Assembly: GCA_900550595.1 (NCBI GenBank)
Contig: URTB01000012.1
Location: 1 to 16,061, forward strand
Direction: 5' to 3'
Length of the DNA: 16,061 nt
Origin: an uncultured Collinsella sp.
Lineage (GTDB): Bacteria > Actinomycetota > Coriobacteriia > Coriobacteriales > Coriobacteriaceae
This document shows, piece after piece, positions 1-7,706 of the stretch (the stretch's first letter is position 1; every line of letters begins with the position of its first letter). The position numbers and the translations under genes were made by a program. The notes beneath the pieces were generated by a model that saw only the letters and a list, made by a program, of their open reading frames with translations, was not told the origin of the DNA and made no database searches.

Positions 1-1
1 A

Positions 2-973
2 AATCTGAATACCAAGCGACAATCAACGGGTATGCGCCCGTTGATTGTTTTCAGCGTAATTTCGGTGCTGCTGCTTACGTTTTACATTCGCGAGGGCGAG
101 GCGGGACCGATTCATGCCGTGCGTTCTGGCGTGACGACGATTACCTCGCCGGTGCGTTTTGTGGGCTCGGCTGTGGCCGCGCCCTTTAACGCAATCGGAA
201 ACGTGTTCTCAAACCTTACGGCTTCGCAAGACACCCTCGACGAGCTTAAGAAGCAAAACGAGGTCCTGACGTCAAAGGTTGCCGAGCTCTCGGAGGCTCA
301 AAAGACCGCCGAACGACTCGAGAGCCTGGTCGGTCTTCAGTCGACCTACAACCTCAAGTCCACCGCGGCTCGCATTGTCGGCGCGTCGGGCGATGCCTGG
401 ACCTCGACCGTTACCATCGACAAAGGCTCTGCCGACGGTCTTACCATCAACATGCCCGTGACGAGTTCTGCCGGTGTCATCGGTCAGATTATCGAGGTTT
501 CGGCCAAGACCTCCACCGTCCGCCTGATTAGTGATGAGAACTCGGGCGTGTCCGCCATGGTGCAGGATACGCGCGCTCAGGGTATGCTGCAGGGGCAGCC
601 CGACGGTACCCTGCGCCTGGAGCACGTGAGTGTCGATTCCGACGTGAAGGTGGGCGACATCATCGTGACCTCGGGCATCGGCGGCGTATTCCCCAAGGGC
701 CTGCCGCTCGGTACGGTCTCGTCGGTGGAGAAGTCTGCCAACGATGTGTACTACACCATCGTCGTGCGCGCCCAGACAACGGCCGAAAACAACGAGGAAG
801 TGCTGGTCATTACGTCGCTGACCGATGAGCAGTCGGCTTCGGACGAGGATGTGAGCAGCGCCAACAGTACGCCGCAGGGCACCTCGCGCGATGCGGCCAC
901 CAAGTCCAAAGACGAAAGCTCGGATGAAAGCTCCGATGCTTTCGACACGACTGACTCGGGCTCGAGCGAATAG
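2..973 (+). CDS. mreC: Rod shape-determining protein MreC (5' partial)
   Basis: MreC is a bitopic membrane protein that links the MreB cytoskeleton to PBP2/RodA in the elongasome. Counting from the first ATG in the window (position 32), a membrane helix lies at about residues 3-19, a coiled coil at about 65-100, and then the paired beta-barrel region (motifs GDAWTSTVTIDKGSADGL, GVIGQI, VGDIIVTSGIGGVFPKGLPLG). The frame is open from position 2 with no stop, reading N-L-N-T-K-R-Q-S-T-G before that ATG, and no Shine-Dalgarno precedes position 32. This basic stretch suits the cytoplasmic tail before the helix, so the true start is probably upstream of the window. The last 45 or so residues are a Ser/Asp/Glu-rich tail that looks disordered. 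mreD follows directly, with its ribosome site overlapping the mreC stop. mreB is expected just upstream, outside the window. Confidence 0.93.
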   Translation, partial: NLNTKRQSTGMRPLIVFSVISVLLLTFYIREGEAGPIHAVRSGVTTITSPVRFVGSAVAAPFNAIGNVFSNLTASQDTLDELKKQNEVLTSKVAELSEAQKTAERLESLVGLQSTYNLKSTAARIVGASGDAWTSTVTIDKGSADGLTINMPVTSSAGVIGQIIEVSAKTSTVRLISDENSGVSAMVQDTRAQGMLQGQPDGTLRLEHVSVDSDVKVGDIIVTSGIGGVFPKGLPLGTVSSVEKSANDVYYTIVVRAQTTAENNEEVLVITSLTDEQSASDEDVSSANSTPQGTSRDAATKSKDESSDESSDAFDTTDSGSSE

Positions 974-978
974 GGAGG
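974..978 (+). promoter_or_regulatory. Shine-Dalgarno that decides the mreD start
   Basis: GGAGG at 974-978 begins on the last base but one after the mreC stop codon. It lies only 1 base from the ATG at 980 but 7 bases from the ATG at 986. The latter spacing is the usable one, so the MreD start is placed at 986. Confidence 0.65.
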
Positions 979-985
979 CATGTCC

Positions 986-1552
986 ATGGATCTACACGAA
1001 CAGGGGACTGGCTCCCGCACTTTTGCGATTGCCGCCATTGTCTGCGTCCTGCTGCAGGCGGGCTTGGCGACGCAGATCTCCATCGCGGGCGGTCGCGTCA
1101 ACTTTATGATTATCCTGGTGTGCCTGAGTGTGTTTTCGGGCGATCCCACGCGGGCCGTCATCTGCGGTTTTTGCAGCGGCCTGTTCTACGACCTGTCGGC
1201 AGCCGTGCCGGTGGGCGTGATGTCGCTGTTGCTGACAGTGGGCAGCTTTGCCCTGACACACAGTGCCGCCGGTCAGACGGGCGGCACCCCGAGCGCTCGC
1301 GGCATCACGGTGGGCGCCTTTGCGCTTGCCATTAACGTGATCTACAGCATTATCTTGCTGTTTATGGGACTGGAATCGAGTTTTGTCGTGGCGATCTTTG
1401 GACACGCCCTGCCGTCCTCGATTCTGACCGGTCTGGTCGCCGTTCCGTTTTTGATGTCCGGCGTCGCGCCGCAGTCTGGCTATGGGTTCTCCGCGCGCGG
1501 TGGGCGTCAGTCGGGTATGCGCTTTAAGCCCAAGACCCGTAAGCTCAAATAG
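986..1552 (+). CDS. mreD: Rod shape-determining protein MreD
   Basis: MreD is the small polytopic membrane component of the elongasome and works with MreC. The 188-residue product has about five hydrophobic helices and the family hallmark region CGFCSGLFYDLSAAVPVGV, matching the usual G-x-x-x-D-x-x-x-x-x-P-x-G pattern in the second to third helix. The C-terminal 30 residues are strongly basic (ending KPKTRKLK) and should lie in the cytoplasm. The ATG at 986 is preferred over the one 6 bases upstream because of ribosome-site spacing. mrdA starts 13 bases after the stop, so the two genes are almost certainly cotranscribed. Confidence 0.9.
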   Translation: MDLHEQGTGSRTFAIAAIVCVLLQAGLATQISIAGGRVNFMIILVCLSVFSGDPTRAVICGFCSGLFYDLSAAVPVGVMSLLLTVGSFALTHSAAGQTGGTPSARGITVGAFALAINVIYSIILLFMGLESSFVVAIFGHALPSSILTGLVAVPFLMSGVAPQSGYGFSARGGRQSGMRFKPKTRKLK

Positions 1553-1565
1553 GGGAGGCCTGTAG

Positions 1566-3635
1566 ATGTCTTCCCAGTTGACGGTTGTTGTCGCCGGTAT
1601 CGTGCTGGTCGTGGCCATTGTGGTCGCGCTGGTCATCATGCGCCGCGGCGACTCCCGCTTTACCTACGACACGCAGCACGGAACGGCCCCGCGCGCCACC
1701 GAGGGCGAGGGCAATACGGCCGCTACGGCCTTTAAGGGCCGCTTTTCCATCCTCACCGCGGGCGTGGGTGCGATGTTTGCCGCGCTTGCCGTTAAGCTGT
1801 GGGGCATGCAGATGGTCTCGTCGGACTACTACGACAAGCAGGCCAAGAGCAATCAGACCCGTACCGTTACCACGCCTGCCGTGCGTGGCCGCATCTTGGA
1901 CCGCAACGGCGTCGCGCTGGTGCAAAATCGCCCTTCGCTCGCCGTCGTCGCCTATCGTGACCTTGCCGATGACAAGGTACTGGTGCGTCATCTTGCCAAC
2001 GTGCTCGGCATGCCGTATATCGCGGTGCTACGCAATATCCAGGACAATTCCGAAGGCGCGCAGAGCCTGCATACGATCGCGACTGACGTGCGCCGCTCTA
2101 CTGTCGCCTACATCCAGGAGCACGCCGGTGAGTTTCCCGGTGTGAAGATCGCCGAGCGCACCGAACGCCAATACCCGTATGGCGAGACCGCCTGCCATAT
2201 CTTGGGCTATACCGGCACCATTACCTCCGAGCAGCTCGAGGCGCAGAACAAGAAGTCGTCGGACGGCAGCGATAGCGCGGCTGGCCAGATCTCGTATCAA
2301 TCGGGCGATATTGTGGGCCAGGCGGGCGTAGAGATTTACTACGAAAATCTGCTGCAGGGCATTCGTGGTGAGCAGACCGTGAAAGTTGACGCCTCGGGTA
2401 ACGTGACCGGTCAAGCCGGCGCCGTTCCCGCCAAGGCCGGTTCTGACATTAAGCTTACGCTGGATCTTAAGATTCAACAGGCCTGCGAGACGGCTCTGGC
2501 GAATGCCATTGAGCTTGCCAAGACCACGGGTCATAGCGATGCCGGCAACGGCGCCGTGGTGTGCCTCGATCCCAACAATGGTGAGATTCTGGGTATGGCG
2601 AGCGAGCCCAAGTTTGATCCGTCGGTGTTCATCGGCGGCGTTTCCAACGACGTGTGGACCGAGCTCAACGACGACAAGGGTTCGCATCCGCTGCTCAACC
2701 GCGCCATTAGCGGCCAGTATATGTCGGCTTCGACCATCAAACCGCTCTCGGCTCTGGCCGGTCTTGAGTTTGGAACCTATACCTCAGGCCAGACCACGAA
2801 CTGCACGGGCTATTGGACGGGCCTGGGCAAGTCATGGGGTAAGTACTGCTGGCTGCATTCCGGTCACGGCACTATGACGCTGCAGTCCGGTATCGCCAAC
2901 TCGTGCGACCCCGTGTTCTACGATATGGGCAAGGCGTTTTTCTACAACGACCAGCATCCCGAGGGCCTGCAGGAGGTCTTTCGCCGTTGGGGCCTGGGCA
3001 AGACCTGCGGCATCGATCTGCCAAGCGAGGGAACGGGCCGCATTCCTGACGCCAAGTGGAAAGAGTCGTACTTTACCGACGCCTCGGCCGAGGACCGCAA
3101 GTGGAATGCCGGCGATATGACTAACATCGCTATCGGCCAGGGCGACATTTTGGTGACGCCGCTGCAGATGGCGTGTGCCTACATGGGCCTCGCCAACGGC
3201 GGCAAACAGTACGTGCCCCACGTCTTCTTGTCGGCGGTGTCGCGTGATGGCGACGGCGATGCCTACAAGTACAACGGCAAGGGCAAAAAGAAGCGCCTGG
3301 AGGCCCATATCAATAGCGATGCCGACCTGGCGCTGGTCCGTAACGGCATGCACGATGTGATTTACTCGGCGTCGACTTCGACTGCCGCGCACTTTAACTC
3401 CTTGACCCCCACGGTCTACGGCAAGTCCGGCACGGGCGAGAAGAGCGGCGAGGACGATTACGCGTGGTTTTGCGCCTACGCGCCGGCCGATGAGCCCAAG
3501 TACGTGATTGTCACTGTCTTGGAACAGGGCGGTGGTGGCTCCGATACCGCGCTGCACGTCGTGCGCGATGTGCTCGGCGCCATCTATGATGAGCCTGACA
3601 CATCTTCTGCCACGGGCGATTCCTCGGTTCGATAG
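1566..3635 (+). CDS. mrdA: Penicillin-binding protein 2 (elongasome D,D-transpeptidase)
   Basis: This class B penicillin-binding protein cross-links side-wall peptidoglycan made by RodA. The 689 residues hold a dimerisation/pedestal domain (about 90-270, with RGRILDRNG at 107-115) and a transpeptidase domain (about 295-675). Active-site motifs are S389-T-I-K392 (nucleophile Ser389), S446-C-D448 and K620-S-G-T623. The residues before the nucleophile read Y-M-S-A-S rather than the usual Y-x-P-G-S. There are two predicted membrane segments, about 5-25 and 60-82; family members normally have one. The loop between them is rich in Arg/Lys, which fits a hairpin with that loop inside the cell. GGGGAGG lies 7 bases before the ATG. 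rodA follows 9 bases after the stop, the usual transpeptidase/SEDS pairing. Confidence 0.93.
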   Translation: MSSQLTVVVAGIVLVVAIVVALVIMRRGDSRFTYDTQHGTAPRATEGEGNTAATAFKGRFSILTAGVGAMFAALAVKLWGMQMVSSDYYDKQAKSNQTRTVTTPAVRGRILDRNGVALVQNRPSLAVVAYRDLADDKVLVRHLANVLGMPYIAVLRNIQDNSEGAQSLHTIATDVRRSTVAYIQEHAGEFPGVKIAERTERQYPYGETACHILGYTGTITSEQLEAQNKKSSDGSDSAAGQISYQSGDIVGQAGVEIYYENLLQGIRGEQTVKVDASGNVTGQAGAVPAKAGSDIKLTLDLKIQQACETALANAIELAKTTGHSDAGNGAVVCLDPNNGEILGMASEPKFDPSVFIGGVSNDVWTELNDDKGSHPLLNRAISGQYMSASTIKPLSALAGLEFGTYTSGQTTNCTGYWTGLGKSWGKYCWLHSGHGTMTLQSGIANSCDPVFYDMGKAFFYNDQHPEGLQEVFRRWGLGKTCGIDLPSEGTGRIPDAKWKESYFTDASAEDRKWNAGDMTNIAIGQGDILVTPLQMACAYMGLANGGKQYVPHVFLSAVSRDGDGDAYKYNGKGKKKRLEAHINSDADLALVRNGMHDVIYSASTSTAAHFNSLTPTVYGKSGTGEKSGEDDYAWFCAYAPADEPKYVIVTVLEQGGGGSDTALHVVRDVLGAIYDEPDTSSATGDSSVR

Positions 3636-3644
3636 GAGGTTGCG

Positions 3645-4871
3645 ATGGATTTTTCGCCGGCGGACCTGTTCCGCTCAACTAAAACCGGTTCCCGCAGCAG
3701 CCTGGACCGTGTCAACAAGCAGCTTTCGGCCTCGCGCGGCACGTTTCGCCAGAAGGTGCACGTCGGCGTGCTGCTGGCAACCTTGGCGCTCGTAGCCTAT
3801 GGCGCCATCATCATTTGGTCGGCCTCGCAGTTTAAGGCCGACGCCTCATTCTCGCGTCACCTGTTGGGCATCGGCATCGGTACGGTGCTTGCGGTGCTCG
3901 TCTGGCGTACCGATCTGCGCGGCATCTCTAACTTCTCGACGGCGCTGCTCGTCATCGACCTCATTGTGATTTTCTCGCCCAAGATTCCGGGTCTGTCCTA
4001 TACGGGCGGTCTGGGCATGACGGGCTGGATCAAGATTCCCGGTATCGGTCTTACCTTTCAGCCGGTCGAGCTCGCCAAGCTCATCACGATCTTCTTTATC
4101 GCCACGCTTGGTTCGCAGTACAACGGCCGCATCGATACCGCTCGCGACTACATTAAGCTCTGCGGCATGCTCTCCGTTCCGTTTTTGGCCGTCGTCGCCA
4201 TGGGCGACCTGGGTTCGGGCCTGGTCGTGTTGGTGTCGGGTGCCGTTGTGATCTGCATGAGCGGTGCGCGCCGCGAATGGGTGCTGTCGACCTTGGCTCT
4301 GCTCGTGGGTTTGGTGGCGCTCATCCTGGCGCTCGATTCGGTGCTCGATTCTCTTTTGGGCCATGACGTTTTGATCAAGCAGTACCAGATGAACCGACTG
4401 ACCGTCTTTATCGACCCCGATAATGCCGATTCGGACGATGCCTACAACTTGCAGCAATCGCTCATCGCGGTTGGATCGGGTGGCTTTTTCGGTAAAGGTC
4501 TGGGCCATGCGACGCAGTCTGCCGGTGGCTTTCTGCCCGAGTTCCACACCGACTTCGTCTTTGCCTTTTTGTCCGAGACCTTTGGCTTCTGCGGCTCCTT
4601 TTTGCTGCTGTGCCTGTACGTGCTGCTCATGTTCTCGACGATTCGCGTCGCCTTTAAGTGTGAGTCTCTGTTCCTACGCTTGTCATGCGTGGGTATCGTC
4701 GGCATGTGGGCATTCCAGACCTTCGAGAACATCGGCATGTGCATCGGCATGATGCCGATTACCGGTATTCCGCTACCGTTTATTAGCTTCGGGTCGTCTT
4801 CGATGATGATTCAGCTGCTGACGGTGGGTATCGTACAATCCATATGGCGGCATCGTTCGGGCGCCGCGTAA
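3645..4871 (+). CDS. rodA: RodA, SEDS peptidoglycan glycosyltransferase
   Basis: RodA polymerises lipid II into glycan strands in complex with PBP2. The 408-residue protein has about ten membrane helices after a 35-residue basic cytoplasmic N-terminus. Diagnostic SEDS motifs are GWIKIPGIGLTFQPVELAKL (127-146), LPEFHTDFVFAFLSE (297-311) holding the invariant catalytic Asp303, and the C-terminal PITGIPLPFISFGSSS (371-386). The start is fixed by AGGAGG at 3634-3639, 5 bases upstream, which overlaps the mrdA stop codon. Hydrophobicity and motif order leave little doubt. FtsW is the alternative SEDS member, but the position beside mreCD and PBP2 argues for RodA. Confidence 0.94.
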   Translation: MDFSPADLFRSTKTGSRSSLDRVNKQLSASRGTFRQKVHVGVLLATLALVAYGAIIIWSASQFKADASFSRHLLGIGIGTVLAVLVWRTDLRGISNFSTALLVIDLIVIFSPKIPGLSYTGGLGMTGWIKIPGIGLTFQPVELAKLITIFFIATLGSQYNGRIDTARDYIKLCGMLSVPFLAVVAMGDLGSGLVVLVSGAVVICMSGARREWVLSTLALLVGLVALILALDSVLDSLLGHDVLIKQYQMNRLTVFIDPDNADSDDAYNLQQSLIAVGSGGFFGKGLGHATQSAGGFLPEFHTDFVFAFLSETFGFCGSFLLLCLYVLLMFSTIRVAFKCESLFLRLSCVGIVGMWAFQTFENIGMCIGMMPITGIPLPFISFGSSSMMIQLLTVGIVQSIWRHRSGAA

Positions 4872-4889
4872 CCGCTGGAGGGGTTTGCT

Positions 4890-5819
4890 ATGAAGATTCC
4901 CGTGGACAAGCTGACCCGCGTCTTTAAGATGGGCGCGACCACCAAGAAGGATTCCGACACGCCGGTTCGCGTGTCCGTCTACCTCGATTCGTCTGCCTCG
5001 CGTTTTTTGGTCGAGACGGTGCGCGATGCCTTCGTGCCGCAGACGACGTCTGGCATTGTGCGCGTTGAGCGCCTGGGTGAGGACCGTATCGTCCCCAAGA
5101 CCGATACCGACGTGGTGCTGGTCCTTTCGTGCGGATCCGACCGTCTGGAGAGCGCTGTACAGGAGCTTGTGATTGCCGGCGCCCCCGTGTGCGTGCTGGC
5201 CGAGTCCGCTGTCGAGGTGCCTTTTATTCAGGAGTCCACGCCCATGCTCGGCGCGGTGGCGGCTACCGATAAGACGTATCTGCTCGAGACGCTTGCCCGC
5301 TGGATTCTCGATCGCACGGACAAGGAGACGGCATTTGCGGCGAACTTCGCCTTTATGCGTATTGCGGCCGCTAACCGCATCATCACCTCGTGCGCGCTTA
5401 CCAATATGGCGACGGGCGCGCTGGTGTTTTTGCCGGGGGCCGATTATCCCGTTATGGCGCTGGCGCAGGTGGGCATGCTCTTTGAGCTCGCGGCCATCTT
5501 TGGACGCGGTATTAAGCCCGAGCGCGGTTATGAGGTCGCGGGCGTGCTTGCCGGCGGCTTGGTGCTCCGCGCCGTCACCCGCGCCCTGGTAAAGCAGACG
5601 CCGCATATTGGGTTTGCCGTCAAGGCGCTGACCGCCGCCGCGGGAACCTATGGCATGGGCCGTGCGCTCGTGTCGCTCTACGAGCGCGATATTGACTACA
5701 GCCGTGCCAACGAGGTGGCTGCCGCCACGTTCTCGCGCGTCCGCGACCTGGTGACCACGGTCGCCGGTGCCACCCGTCCCATGAGTCCTTTCGAGGATGC
5801 ATCCGATCTCGCTGCTTAG
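4890..5819 (+). CDS. DUF697-domain protein with degenerate GTPase-like N-terminus
   Basis: No experimentally defined function is recognised. Residues about 158-266 match my memory of the DUF697 (YcjF-type) membrane-associated domain: an N-x-x-x-x-x-x-A-L-x-x-M-A-T-G pattern, FLPGADYPVMALAQVGMLFE (180-199), AIFGRGI, and the AGGLVLRAVTRALVK helix followed by AGTYGMGRALVSLYE. In many relatives this domain follows an Era-like GTPase. Here residues about 26-105 show a beta-alpha-beta pattern, with TDVVLVLS (73-80) and GAPVCVLAES (97-106) where a G domain would have its D-x-x-L-x-V strand and its NKxD strand, but there is no P-loop GxxxxGK and no NKxD. GGAGGGG is 6 bases before the ATG, and rodA ends 18 bases upstream. 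Position suggests an envelope-linked, possibly scaffolding role; this is inference. Confidence 0.75.
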   Translation: MKIPVDKLTRVFKMGATTKKDSDTPVRVSVYLDSSASRFLVETVRDAFVPQTTSGIVRVERLGEDRIVPKTDTDVVLVLSCGSDRLESAVQELVIAGAPVCVLAESAVEVPFIQESTPMLGAVAATDKTYLLETLARWILDRTDKETAFAANFAFMRIAAANRIITSCALTNMATGALVFLPGADYPVMALAQVGMLFELAAIFGRGIKPERGYEVAGVLAGGLVLRAVTRALVKQTPHIGFAVKALTAAAGTYGMGRALVSLYERDIDYSRANEVAAATFSRVRDLVTTVAGATRPMSPFEDASDLAA

Positions 5820-5822
5820 GGG
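5818..5822 (+). promoter_or_regulatory. Shine-Dalgarno for a TTG start
   Basis: AGGGG at 5818-5822 overlaps the stop codon of the DUF697 gene and lies 6 bases before the TTG at 5829. No ATG or GTG candidate exists before the conserved V-E-K-P-x-R-Y segment, so this TTG is the likely start of the radical SAM gene. Confidence 0.6.
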
Positions 5823-5828
5823 TTTCTT

Positions 5829-7706
5829 TTGCGCGTTCCATACCAAGACTGTTTTCATCTGATCGAGCCGTTGCTCGCCAAGGTCGAAAAGCCGAGTCGC
5901 TATATCGACCATGAGTGGGGCACGCTCTCCAAGTCCGATGCCGACTATCGTTGCTGCATGATTTACCCGGATGTGTACGAGGTTGGCCTGCCCAACCAGG
6001 GTATTGCCATCCTGTACAACATCCTCAATCAGGCCGAGGGCATTTCCTGCGAGCGCGGCTATGTGCCGTGGCCCGATATGGGCGATGCCATGCGCGAGGC
6101 TGGTATCCCGCTGCTGTCGCTCGAGGGCGCAGCACCCGTGGCCTCGTTCGATATCGTCGGCATGCACGTGCCGCATGAGATGGCCGTGACAAACTTTCTC
6201 GAGGCCCTCGATCTAGCCGGCATTCCGTTGCTGGCGGCCGACCGCACCGAGGACGACCCCATCATCATTGCCGGTGGTCCCTCGGTCTATAACCCCGAGC
6301 CGTATGCAGCCTTCTTCGATGCCATCCTCATTGGCGAGGGCGAGGAGTCGCTGCTCGAGGTTTGCCAGCTGCATCGCCGCTTGCGCGACGAGGGCGTCTC
6401 GCGCGCTCAGATTGTCGAGCAGCTCGCGACGGTCGGTGGCACCTATGTGCCGTCGCTCTACGAGGTGCGCCATGACGAGCCCTGCTCGCCGCATGGCTAC
6501 ACCGTGCCGCGCGAAGGCAAGGACGTCCCACCGGTGGTCTACAAGCGCGTCGTTGAGGACTTTGGCGCTACCAATCCGTTGTCGCAGTCGTGCGTGCCCT
6601 ACGCGCAGCTCGTTCACGACCGCCTGTCGATCGAGATTCTGCGCGGTTGTGCCCGCGGCTGCCGTTTTTGCCAGGCCGGCATGACTTATCGCCCGGTGCG
6701 CGAGCGCTCGGCCGACCAGATTGTGTCCTCGGTGATCCAGGGCCTGGAAAAGACCGGCTATGACGAGGTGTCGCTTACCTCGCTTTCGACCACCGATCAC
6801 TCCTGCATCCGCGATGTGCTCGGTCGCCTTAACCGCCGTCTGGAAGATACGGGCATTCGCGTGTCCATTCCCTCGCAGCGCCTGGATTCGTTTGGCGTGG
6901 ATATGGCCGAGTCGGTCGCCGGCGAAAAGAAGGGCGGCCTGACGTTTGCCCCCGAGGCCGGCAGTCAGCGCATGCGCGACATCATCAACAAGAACGTGAC
7001 CGAGGAGGACTTGGACCGTGCGGCCAAGGCGGCCTTCGAGGCGGGCTGGAACCGCATGAAGCTCTACTTCATGATGGGCCTTCCCGGCGAGCGCGACGAG
7101 GATATCGTGGCCATCGCCAACCTGGCCGACCATGTGCTCGAGCTTGGCCGCTCCGTGGTTCCCAAGGCGCGCCGCGGCTCCATCTCGGTGTCCATCTCGG
7201 TGTCGGTGTTTATCCCCAAGGCCGCCACGCCGTTCCAATGGTGCCCGCAGCTCGATTACGACGACGTCAAGCGTCGCCAAAAGCTGCTCATCACGAGCGT
7301 GCGAAACCGTGCGGTCCGCGTGCACTACCACGATGCCGAGACCTCGCTCGTCGAGGCCGCGCTGTCCCGCGCCGGCCGTGACATGACGCCGGTCATCATC
7401 GACGCCTGGCGTGCGGGCTCGCGTTTTGACGCCTGGGTGGAGCATTTTTCGCTCGACAACTGGAAGTCGGCTGCGGCCAAAAACGGTATCGATCTCAACG
7501 AGCTCGTGCACCTGCCCTACGAACTGGACTGGCACCTGCCCTGGGAGCACGTGAGCCCCGGTTGCTCGCGCGGCTTTCTCGAGCGCGAATACCGCCGCTC
7601 GCTGGAGGGCGTCACGACGCCCGACTGCACCCGCACGTCGTGCACCGGCTGCGGAATCTGCCCCACGCTCCATGCCAAGAACGTATTGGTGGGTGATCGC
7701 GCATGA
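5829..7706 (+). CDS. B12-binding-domain radical SAM protein (TIGR03960 family)
   Basis: The 625-residue protein has an N-terminal B12-binding-like Rossmann domain (about 40-180, with YPDVYEVG, IIAGGPSVYNPEP and ILIGEGEE) and a radical SAM barrel whose 4Fe-4S motif is C274-ARG-C278-RF-C281. SAM-site features include the following Q-A-G-M-T-Y-R-P, LTFAPEAGS (371-379) and YFMMGLPGE (413-421). A separate C-terminal cluster, C600-x4-C605-x2-C608-x2-C611, could bind a second metal centre. The substrate is unknown for the family. It starts with TTG and overlaps the next gene by 4 bases (ATGA), so the two proteins are probably made in step and act together. A 12-base tandem duplication (7179-7202) encodes the SISVSISVSV stretch before FIPKAATPFQW. 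Confidence 0.92.
   Translation: MRVPYQDCFHLIEPLLAKVEKPSRYIDHEWGTLSKSDADYRCCMIYPDVYEVGLPNQGIAILYNILNQAEGISCERGYVPWPDMGDAMREAGIPLLSLEGAAPVASFDIVGMHVPHEMAVTNFLEALDLAGIPLLAADRTEDDPIIIAGGPSVYNPEPYAAFFDAILIGEGEESLLEVCQLHRRLRDEGVSRAQIVEQLATVGGTYVPSLYEVRHDEPCSPHGYTVPREGKDVPPVVYKRVVEDFGATNPLSQSCVPYAQLVHDRLSIEILRGCARGCRFCQAGMTYRPVRERSADQIVSSVIQGLEKTGYDEVSLTSLSTTDHSCIRDVLGRLNRRLEDTGIRVSIPSQRLDSFGVDMAESVAGEKKGGLTFAPEAGSQRMRDIINKNVTEEDLDRAAKAAFEAGWNRMKLYFMMGLPGERDEDIVAIANLADHVLELGRSVVPKARRGSISVSISVSVFIPKAATPFQWCPQLDYDDVKRRQKLLITSVRNRAVRVHYHDAETSLVEAALSRAGRDMTPVIIDAWRAGSRFDAWVEHFSLDNWKSAAAKNGIDLNELVHLPYELDWHLPWEHVSPGCSRGFLEREYRRSLEGVTTPDCTRTSCTGCGICPTLHAKNVLVGDRA
7179..7202 (+). repeat. Perfect 12-base tandem duplication inside the radical SAM gene
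   Basis: TCCATCTCGGTG occurs twice in direct succession (7179-7190 and 7191-7202) and is followed by a half copy, TCGGTG (7203-7208). It keeps the frame and adds S-I-S-V twice in the beta-strand that precedes the conserved F-I-P-K-x-x-T-P-F-Q-W motif. Confidence 0.85.

Noticed and set aside
4773..6176. 467-codon minus-strand frame across the rodA end, DUF697 gene and radical SAM start
   Set aside because: It spans three plus-strand genes and their junctions, and its composition is that of antisense to GC-rich coding sequence.
6213..7673. 486-codon minus-strand frame opposite the radical SAM gene
   Set aside because: A shadow of a clear coding gene; no recognisable motif and no ribosome site.
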